DNA of 64,000 nucleotides from JAUIAI01 sp041396585 (GTDB lineage Bacteria; Pseudomonadota; Gammaproteobacteria; Burkholderiales; Burkholderiaceae_E): positions 186,001-250,000 of the forward strand of contig JAWKYG010000001.1 in NCBI GenBank assembly GCA_041396585.1, given 5' to 3'. A program made the position numbers and the translations under genes. Of this stretch, positions 58,444-64,000 are shown in pieces (position 1 is the stretch's first letter; each line of letters begins with the position of its first letter). The notes beneath the pieces are model-generated. The model did not search any database. It had not been told where the DNA came from and saw nothing but the letters and a program-made list of their open reading frames with translations.

Positions 58444-60611
58444 TCGTGCGCGATGCCGACGAGGCCCTGCGGCGGTTCGCCCAGGTGCTGGCCGGCCGTC
58501 CGGTGCACTGGTGGTGGCCGGCGAGCTGGCCAGCCGGCGATGAGCCGGCCCGGCGCGAGTCGGACCAGGCCCGTGACCAGGCGGGCGAGGGCGCGGCGAC
58601 CTCGCTGCCCGTGCCCTGGCCGCGCCACGGCCCGTACCGGAGCCACTCGGCATCGCGTCGCTGGCATCGTCTGCGCATGATCGCGCTCGGGCGTCATCGG
58701 GACCCCTGGGCCAGTGCGCTGACCCACGGGCCGTTTCGCGCCCACGGCCCGGGCGGCGGCCCCGGCGCCGTCGGATGTGCTGCGAATGACGACAAATCTC
58801 GCGGGCCCATTGTGCGGTCCTCGCCGTGGTCGGGCGCGCTGCAGCGGCACGCGCCTGCGGATCCGGGCATCGGCCAGACGGCAATCGCGATGATCCTGGT
58901 GCGCACGATGGCGGCCATTGATCTGGACGCGCATGTCGCCACGGCGTTTCCGGGTGCGATTGCCGATCTCGATCGCTGGCGGCGTCTGCAACGGCGTCTG
59001 GCCATGCGACACGATGGCGCCGGTCCCGCAGGGCGGGACGGCGCATGTGCATACCGCCATATCTTCGGACTCGCCGATCGCTGGCTGGCCGGCTCTCGTG
59101 CGCCCCGGCGATCCTCGCACACGACGCCGCCCGATGCCGGCACGGACGATCCGCTTCGGGTGCGACTGGACCGGGTTGCTGCCTGGCTGGTGCACACGGC
59201 ACGGCGCGAGCCGCTGGCCTTCGGACACCTGCAGGCGCGTGCGCATGGCCGTGCCGTGCAGTCACCGCTGCTACGCGCCACCCGCATCGCCTGGCGCCTG
59301 CTGGCCCACCATGGATTGGTCGCGCCCGAGTGGCCGTTCGGGCCGACGTTGGCGATCGACGACATTCTCGCCGGCTCGGCGGGCAGTCCGTCGGCGGGCC
59401 TGCCGCCGGGGCCGTCGCGTGCCAGTGGAACGGGCCGCACACGGGATGCCGGGGCAGGCAGGTCCGCCGCGGACGCCGATGCCGGCGGCCCGGGGCAGGG
59501 CGCTGACGCGGCCGCGGGCACGGCCCAGGCCGCACGCCCCGGTCGCGGCGAAGGCAAGGGCGCAGGGTTGCGCGCCACCGGCACTGCCGAGCCCGGCGTG
59601 TCGCGGTATCCGGTCGACGAATGGAGCTATCTCGAGGGCCGCCGCCTGCCCGCGCACTGTCTGTTGCACGAGCGCAGGCTGGTCGGCACGGATCTGCACA
59701 CCCTGGCGCGGCTGCGCGCGCGGCGACCCGGTCTGCTGGCGGCGGTGCGCCGCGCGTTCTTGCAGGCGCCGTCGTTCGGTCGCAGTGTGGGTTTGCCCGA
59801 AGCCGACGGCGACTGGCTGGACATCGATGCGGCGCGCGAGGCCGTGATCGCGGCCCGACTCGGTCGCCCCGGTGACAATCGTGTCTATCGACGGCGGGTG
59901 CCCGGGCGACGTGATCTGGCGATCGCGCTGCTACTCGACATGAGCGCGTCGACCGACTGCCCGGTGCCAGGTGCGAGCACGCAGGTCCGGCCGGCCGCAA
60001 CGCCGGCGGCGGACGAGGATGACTTCCCGCTCGCCTGGGGAGGGCTGCATGCCGAGATCGCGGCCCGTCCGACGCCACGTCGCGTGATCGATGTTGCCAA
60101 GGATGCTCTGGTGCTCTGCGGCGCGGCACTGGCCGAACTCGGCGACCCTTTCGCGATCTACGGGTTCTCCGGCTCGGGCCGGATGCGGGTCGATTTCTAC
60201 GTCGCCAAGCCCTTCGGTGCGCGCGCCGATGCCCGTCATTGGGCCGCCATCGATGCGATGCAACCGCGCCAGTACACGCGCATGGGCGCGGCGATCCGTC
60301 ATGCCTGCTGGCGACTTCGGCGTGAGCCGGCGGCACGCCGCGCGCTGCTGATCGTCTCGGACGGCTATCCGCAGGACAGCGACTACGGCCCTGACCGCCG
60401 CGACGAGCGATACGGCCTGGAAGACACGGCGCATGCGCTGGCGGAGGCTGCTTCGCAGGGGGTGCGCGCGGTCTGCCTGACCGTCGACCCGGCCGGGCAT
60501 GACTATCTGAGCCGGATGCTGCCCGCGCACGCCTACCGGATCATTGCCGACGTGGAGGATCTGCCACTCGCGCTCGCGCAGGCGAGTGCGATGCTGCGCG
60601 GCATCCGGTGA
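58440..60611 (+). CDS. CbbO/NorD-type VWA domain protein
   Basis: 723-residue partner of the AAA+ ATPase. The N-terminal half is a helical, Arg/Ala-rich region; an Ala/Gly/Asp low-complexity linker lies at about residues 320-385; the C-terminal von Willebrand A domain (about 490-723) has the MIDAS motif LLLDMSASTD (Asp about 500) and LLIVSDGYPQD (last metal Asp). GTG start overlaps the ATPase stop. Normally it links the ATPase ring to its client protein through the MIDAS metal. The client is not evident nearby; the Mo hydroxylase at 24-28 kb is one candidate. Confidence 0.88.
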   Translation: MIVRDADEALRRFAQVLAGRPVHWWWPASWPAGDEPARRESDQARDQAGEGAATSLPVPWPRHGPYRSHSASRRWHRLRMIALGRHRDPWASALTHGPFRAHGPGGGPGAVGCAANDDKSRGPIVRSSPWSGALQRHAPADPGIGQTAIAMILVRTMAAIDLDAHVATAFPGAIADLDRWRRLQRRLAMRHDGAGPAGRDGACAYRHIFGLADRWLAGSRAPRRSSHTTPPDAGTDDPLRVRLDRVAAWLVHTARREPLAFGHLQARAHGRAVQSPLLRATRIAWRLLAHHGLVAPEWPFGPTLAIDDILAGSAGSPSAGLPPGPSRASGTGRTRDAGAGRSAADADAGGPGQGADAAAGTAQAARPGRGEGKGAGLRATGTAEPGVSRYPVDEWSYLEGRRLPAHCLLHERRLVGTDLHTLARLRARRPGLLAAVRRAFLQAPSFGRSVGLPEADGDWLDIDAAREAVIAARLGRPGDNRVYRRRVPGRRDLAIALLLDMSASTDCPVPGASTQVRPAATPAADEDDFPLAWGGLHAEIAARPTPRRVIDVAKDALVLCGAALAELGDPFAIYGFSGSGRMRVDFYVAKPFGARADARHWAAIDAMQPRQYTRMGAAIRHACWRLRREPAARRALLIVSDGYPQDSDYGPDRRDERYGLEDTAHALAEAASQGVRAVCLTVDPAGHDYLSRMLPAHAYRIIADVEDLPLALAQASAMLRGIR

Positions 60612-60859
60612 TGCCGAGGTCGGCAGGTAGCGGACCGATGAGCGTCCAGTCTGGGGCGCAGCGCATCGCGCTCGATGAAGCCACCCGCATCGGCCAGGTC
60701 AAAGGCACCACCGTCGTCGTCGAAGCCGGCGATCGCGGTGTTGAAAAGCGAGTCATCCTGGTGGCGACCATCGACTTGGCAGATGTTCGGAAAAACCTGA
60801 GATCATAGGGTTCGCGCCGGTTTCTTGCGGCGCTCAATCCACCCGAAACCTCGGTCGGT
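60612..60859. other. 248-bp gap after the VWA gene, possible small ORF
   Basis: An open frame on the plus strand (from ATG 60641, or GTG 60608 overlapping the VWA stop, to 60808) could encode about 56-66 residues including KGTTVVVEAGDRGVEKRVIL. The opposite strand is open too, so the coding strand cannot be settled and I recognise no family. No strong ribosome-binding site, terminator or promoter is evident. Confidence 0.3.
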
Positions 60860-62167
60860 GTGCCCATCCCGGGCCACATCGGTCGGTTCGCCGTTGGCGT
60901 CCGCGAGGCGCCCGTTCAGCTCTTGTCCGAACCTCAGGCCTCACTCTTCGCGCATCGCGACTTCCTGCTGTTTCTGTCCTTGCGCGTGATAAGCAATGTC
61001 GGCTATCACATGCAGACCGTGGCGGTGGGCTGGCTGATGTTCGAGCTCACCGGCGATCCGCTCGATCTCGGCCTGGTCGGGCTGGTGCAGTTCATCCCCA
61101 GTGTGCTGTTGGTGCTCGTGGTCGGCCAGGTGGCCGATCGCTTCGACCGGCGGATCATCGTGCTGGTGGCGCGCCTGGCCATGGGCCTGGCCGCGGCACT
61201 GCTGTCATGGGCGATGTTCAGCGGTCGCGGCGGTCCAGCGCTGCTGCTCGCCTTCGTCTTCTGGATTGGTGTCGTGCAGTCGTTTCACATGCCCACCGCG
61301 CAGGCGGTCACGCCCACGCTGGTGCCGCCGGCCCTGCTGGCCCGGGCGATTGCCCTGTCATCGATGGGTTTCCGCGGCTCGGTGATCGTCGGTCCCATGC
61401 TCGGCGGCTTTCTGATCCTCGCCGGCGGCTGGGTGGTGTTCGCGGTCGGTGCCCTGATCCAGTTGCTGGCCGCGGTGTTCGTGATGCGGGTGCAGATCGC
61501 GCGGCCCAAGCGTCTGCGCGAACCGGTCAGCCGCGAGACCTTGCTGGCCGGCTTTCGTTTCATTCGCGACCGGCCCGTCGTGCTGGGTGCACTCTCGCTC
61601 GATCTATTCATGGTGTTGCTTGGCGGCGCGACCGCGCTGATGCCGGTGTTCGCCAGCGAGATTCTGCAGGTAGGGCCATCGGGGCTGGGCCTGATGCGCG
61701 CGGCGCCCGGACTGGGATCGGTGCTGATGGCGCTCTGGCTGATGCGCCACCCGATGGAGCGGCGGGTGGGGCGGCGGATGTTCCTCGCCTGTGCCGTGTA
61801 CGGTCTGGCCACGATCGCATTCGGCTTGTCTTCGAATCTCTGGTTCGCGCTGGCTGCGCTGGCCATTCTCGGCGCGGCCGACATGATCAACGTCGTGATC
61901 CGCCAGTCGATCGTGCAGTTGGACACCCCCGACGAGATGCGCGGCCGGGTGGCCTCGGTCAACGTGGTTGCGATCGGTGCCTCGATCCGGCTCGGCGAAT
62001 TCGAATCCGGGCTGACCGCTTCCTGGTGGGGCGCGGTTCCCGCGACCATCGTTGGCGGCTTCGGCACGCTGGCGGTGGCGGGGCTCTGGATGCGTTGGTT
62101 CCCCCAGTTGCTGCGCCGCGAGCGCCTGGTGGCCGGCGAAGACGCCGCGAATCCGCAAAGGCACTGA
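60860..62167 (+). CDS. MFS transporter (DHA3/EntS-like exporter)
   Basis: 435-residue major facilitator with about twelve membrane segments. It has FDRRIIVLVARL after GQVADR, the family's loop 2-3 motif (GxxADRxxRR), an N-terminal FLLFLSLRVISNVGYHMQTVAVGWLMF characteristic of the MFS_3/EntS group, and a late DEMRGRVASVNVVAIGASIRLGEFESG segment. Probably a proton-driven exporter of a siderophore-like or other small compound. The start is uncertain: GTG 60860 gives a polar leader of 20-30 residues, and a later GTG is possible. Confidence 0.87.
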   Translation: MPIPGHIGRFAVGVREAPVQLLSEPQASLFAHRDFLLFLSLRVISNVGYHMQTVAVGWLMFELTGDPLDLGLVGLVQFIPSVLLVLVVGQVADRFDRRIIVLVARLAMGLAAALLSWAMFSGRGGPALLLAFVFWIGVVQSFHMPTAQAVTPTLVPPALLARAIALSSMGFRGSVIVGPMLGGFLILAGGWVVFAVGALIQLLAAVFVMRVQIARPKRLREPVSRETLLAGFRFIRDRPVVLGALSLDLFMVLLGGATALMPVFASEILQVGPSGLGLMRAAPGLGSVLMALWLMRHPMERRVGRRMFLACAVYGLATIAFGLSSNLWFALAALAILGAADMINVVIRQSIVQLDTPDEMRGRVASVNVVAIGASIRLGEFESGLTASWWGAVPATIVGGFGTLAVAGLWMRWFPQLLRRERLVAGEDAANPQRH

Positions 62168-62189
62168 GACACCGAAGCGCGGGGGCCAA

Positions 62190-62257
62190 GGCCTCGGAAG
62201 CGTCAGGGCCTCGGAAGCGTCAGGGCCCCGGAATCGTCAAGGCCCCGGAAGCGTCAA
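62190..62257. repeat. 17-bp tandem repeat, four units
   Basis: Units GGCCTCGGAAGCGTCAG at 62190 and 62207 are identical; the next two (62224 and 62241) differ at two or three positions. Located directly behind the MFS gene in the 277-bp gap before the aldo/keto reductase. No gene is seen in the rest of this gap, only the AGGAG site of the reductase at 62431-62435. Confidence 0.9.
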
Positions 62258-62444
62258 GGCGCTGAGATGCCGGCGTCCGGCGCAGGGCTGGCGCGTGTCG
62301 CGCGCCGGCTTGCCACGGCCTGATAGGCTTCGGGGTCCGGGCCACCGGGCCGGGCCTGTCTGCGCTGGTTCCCCGTGGGGGGCGGCGCGCGCCGCCTGCA
62401 TGCAAGCGATGCCCGAATCCGTCACCGCCAAGGAGAACCCCATC

Positions 62445-63452
62445 ATGACCATGATCTACCGCCGTCTGGGCGCCAGCAATCTGCGCGTCTCCCGCCTCTG
62501 CCTGGGCACGATGATGTTCGGCGATCAGACCGAGGCGCCAGAGGCCGCCTCGATCATGGCCGCGGCCCGAGAACAGGGCGTGAACTTCGTCGATACCGCG
62601 GATGTCTACACGCGCGGTGCCTCCGAGCGCATGCTGGCGCCGCTGATCAAGGCCGGGCGCGACTGGTGGGTGGTGGCCACCAAGCTCGCCAACCGGATGT
62701 CGGACTCCCCCAATGACATCGGCTACTCACGGCGCTGGATGATTCGCGCGGTCGAGAACAGCCTGCAGCGCCTGGAAACCGACTATCTCGACATCCTCTA
62801 CCTGCATCGCGACCATGAGCATGACTCACTCGAGGAAGCGGTGCGCACGATGGGCGATCTGATTCGTGACGGCAAGATCCGTTACTGGGGCCTGTCCAAC
62901 TTCCGCGGCTGGCGGGTCGCCGAGGCCGCGCGCTTGGCCGACAACCTCGGTGTGCCGCGTCCGACAGTCTGTCAGCCGTACTACAACCTGCTCAACCGGA
63001 TGCCCGAGGTCGAGATCCTGCCGGCCTGCCGTCATTATGGTCTGGGCGTGGTGCCATACAGCCCGATCGCGCGTGGCGTGCTTACCGGCAAGTATCGGGC
63101 CGGGCAGGCGCCCGAGGCGGGCACACGCGCGGCGCGCAAGGATGCGCGCATGATGCAGACGGAATGGCGTGAGGAATCACTGTTGATCGCCGAACGCCTG
63201 GCCGAGCACGCCGAAGCCCGGGGTGTCTCGCTGCTGGAGTTCTCGGTCGCCTGGGTGCTCGCGAATCCGATCGTCAGTGCGGTGATCGCCGGGCCGCGTA
63301 CGCTGGCCCAGTGGCAATCCTATGCGGGCGCCCTGACGCTGGAGTGGGGCCCTGCTGATGAGGCTGCGGTGGATCGGCAGGTGGTGCCGGGCCATGCATC
63401 CACGCCCGGTTATCACGATCCGCAGTATCCGTTCTTCGGGCGGCCGCTCTGA
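62445..63452 (+). CDS. aldo/keto reductase
   Basis: 335-residue TIM-barrel NADPH reductase. The catalytic tetrad is present: Asp in NFVDTADVYTRG (with Tyr of the same motif), Lys in VVATKLANRM and His in ILYLHRDHEH. A C-terminal phosphate-binding segment shows VIAGPRTLAQW. AGGAG (62431-62435) supports ATG 62445; ATG 62451 is another option. Similar to YajO/YghZ-type reductases acting on aldehydes or ketones. Single gene; a GC-rich hairpin follows. Confidence 0.9.
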   Translation: MTMIYRRLGASNLRVSRLCLGTMMFGDQTEAPEAASIMAAAREQGVNFVDTADVYTRGASERMLAPLIKAGRDWWVVATKLANRMSDSPNDIGYSRRWMIRAVENSLQRLETDYLDILYLHRDHEHDSLEEAVRTMGDLIRDGKIRYWGLSNFRGWRVAEAARLADNLGVPRPTVCQPYYNLLNRMPEVEILPACRHYGLGVVPYSPIARGVLTGKYRAGQAPEAGTRAARKDARMMQTEWREESLLIAERLAEHAEARGVSLLEFSVAWVLANPIVSAVIAGPRTLAQWQSYAGALTLEWGPADEAAVDRQVVPGHASTPGYHDPQYPFFGRPL

Positions 63453-63491
63453 GCGTTGCCGGCGAAAACCGCATTCGCGATCAGAAACGCG

Positions 63492-63517
63492 AAGGGGCCC
63501 GCGAGCGCAGGCCCCTT
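63492..63517. terminator. GC-rich hairpin between convergent genes
   Basis: AAGGGGCC (63492-63499) and GGCCCCTT (63510-63517) pair perfectly around a 10-nt loop, 40 bp behind the aldo/keto reductase stop and 42 bp from the end of the convergent aminotransferase. No T-run follows in either direction, so termination would be modest. Confidence 0.5.
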
Positions 63518-63558
63518 GGCCACCTCGGGGCGCCGTCAGGCGCCGGGCGGGGCGCGCT

Positions 63559-64000
63559 TCAGCGGCGGGCCTTGCGCGCCCAGTCCGCGATCCGCGCAAC
63601 GCCGTTCTCGATGTTCTGATTCGATGTCGCATAGCTGAAGCGGATGTGCTGGCCGTCATCGGGCACCCGATGGCCGAAGTGGATGTCGGCAAGCACGGCC
63701 ACGCCGGCCTCGTAGAGCAGGCGCTTGCGAAGCTCTTCGGAATCCACGCAGCCGGTCATCTTGCAGAGCTCGGTCACGTTGGGCCACGCATAGAACGCGC
63801 CGCCCGAGGCCTGGCACTCGATGCCCTCGATCCGGTTGAGCGCGGCGACGATCAGATCGCGCCGCTCGAGAAAGCGTGCACGCATATGCTCGGCATCATC
63901 CTGAGGCCCCTCGATCGCAGCCACGGCGGCCCACTGCGAGATGTGAGAGGCGCAGGAATCGGTGTTCGTGACCCAACGGGTAAGAGCCGGCGCCATCGCC
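63559..64000 (-). CDS. class I/II PLP aminotransferase, partial (C-terminal part)
   Basis: Only the C-terminal 146 or so residues are inside the window; the gene continues beyond base 64000. The visible part matches aspartate/alanine-type aminotransferases: DSCASHISQWAAVAAIEGPQ, then RRDLIVAALNRIEGIECQ and GGAFYAWPNV, and the substrate Arg in IRFSYATSNQNIENGVARI near the end. The PLP lysine lies outside. Convergent with the aldo/keto reductase. Substrate cannot be told from this fragment. Confidence 0.87.
   Translation of the reverse strand, partial: AMAPALTRWVTNTDSCASHISQWAAVAAIEGPQDDAEHMRARFLERRDLIVAALNRIEGIECQASGGAFYAWPNVTELCKMTGCVDSEELRKRLLYEAGVAVLADIHFGHRVPDDGQHIRFSYATSNQNIENGVARIADWARKARR

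Overview
The window is a stretch of chromosome from a high-G+C proteobacterium (about two thirds G+C by eye). It is most likely a betaproteobacterium of the Burkholderiales type: it has the xseB-ispA-dxs order next to a divergent Rieske oxygenase, YajQ, several TRAP/ABC solute importers and a large aerobic catabolic gene content. This placement is inference from gene content only. No rRNA, tRNA, CRISPR array, phage or insertion sequence was seen. The window cuts a FAD monooxygenase at the left edge and an aminotransferase at the right edge.

Region 1 (1-6.2 kb): the end of a FAD aromatic monooxygenase, a TAXI-type TRAP importer (solute-binding protein plus fused permease whose C-terminal tail carries ten Asn-Ala-Pro repeats), and a convergent second FAD monooxygenase. 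Region 2 (6.3-13.8 kb): an iron-sulfur protein, a nitroreductase, an FeS-type photolyase coupled to a DUF2256 zinc protein, HNH nuclease, VOC protein, zinc-less alcohol dehydrogenase, aldose epimerase and cupin. Region 3 (13.7-19.4 kb): an LvaA-like phosphotransferase fused to a DUF6285/LvaB-like domain, a partner acyl-CoA dehydrogenase broken by one missing base, and a second TAXI-TRAP importer with an intrinsic terminator between binding protein and permease.

Region 4 (19.5-24.2 kb): DUF2834 membrane protein, XRE/MmyB regulator, GFA protein, M20 peptidase, enolase-superfamily enzyme. Region 5 (24.3-42.5 kb) is the most interesting part: two operons diverging from about 29.45 kb. Leftward: cyclase-family hydrolase, EthD protein and a three-subunit molybdenum hydroxylase, with the enolase-superfamily gene beyond. 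Rightward: extradiol-type dioxygenase (one-base frameshift), PuuE-like deacetylase, 3-hydroxyisobutyrate-dehydrogenase-like enzyme, HyuA/acetone-carboxylase-beta-like ATPase, SDR, HyuB/acetone-carboxylase-alpha-like protein with a fused AcxC-like zinc domain, and a five-gene Liv-type ABC importer. Read together this looks like an importer plus hydroxylation, ring opening and ATP-dependent lactam hydrolysis or carboxylation pathway for an unidentified, probably N-heterocyclic or aromatic, compound.

Region 6 (42.5-48.8 kb): leftward metabolic genes (enol-lactonase-like hydrolase with hisC, LLM flavin enzyme, TauD dioxygenase, sulfurtransferase, Rieske oxygenase). Region 7 (49.0-53.3 kb): isoprenoid/DNA-repair housekeeping (xseB-ispA-dxs), copper chaperone, YajQ. 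Region 8 (53.3-64 kb): a large two-hydrolase lipoprotein, GNAT, a frameshifted MATE exporter overlapping a CbbQ/CbbO-type AAA-VWA pair, MFS exporter, aldo/keto reductase and the partial aminotransferase.

Three otherwise complete genes each lack a single base (acyl-CoA dehydrogenase, extradiol dioxygenase, MATE), which points either to consensus errors in the assembly or to recent decay.
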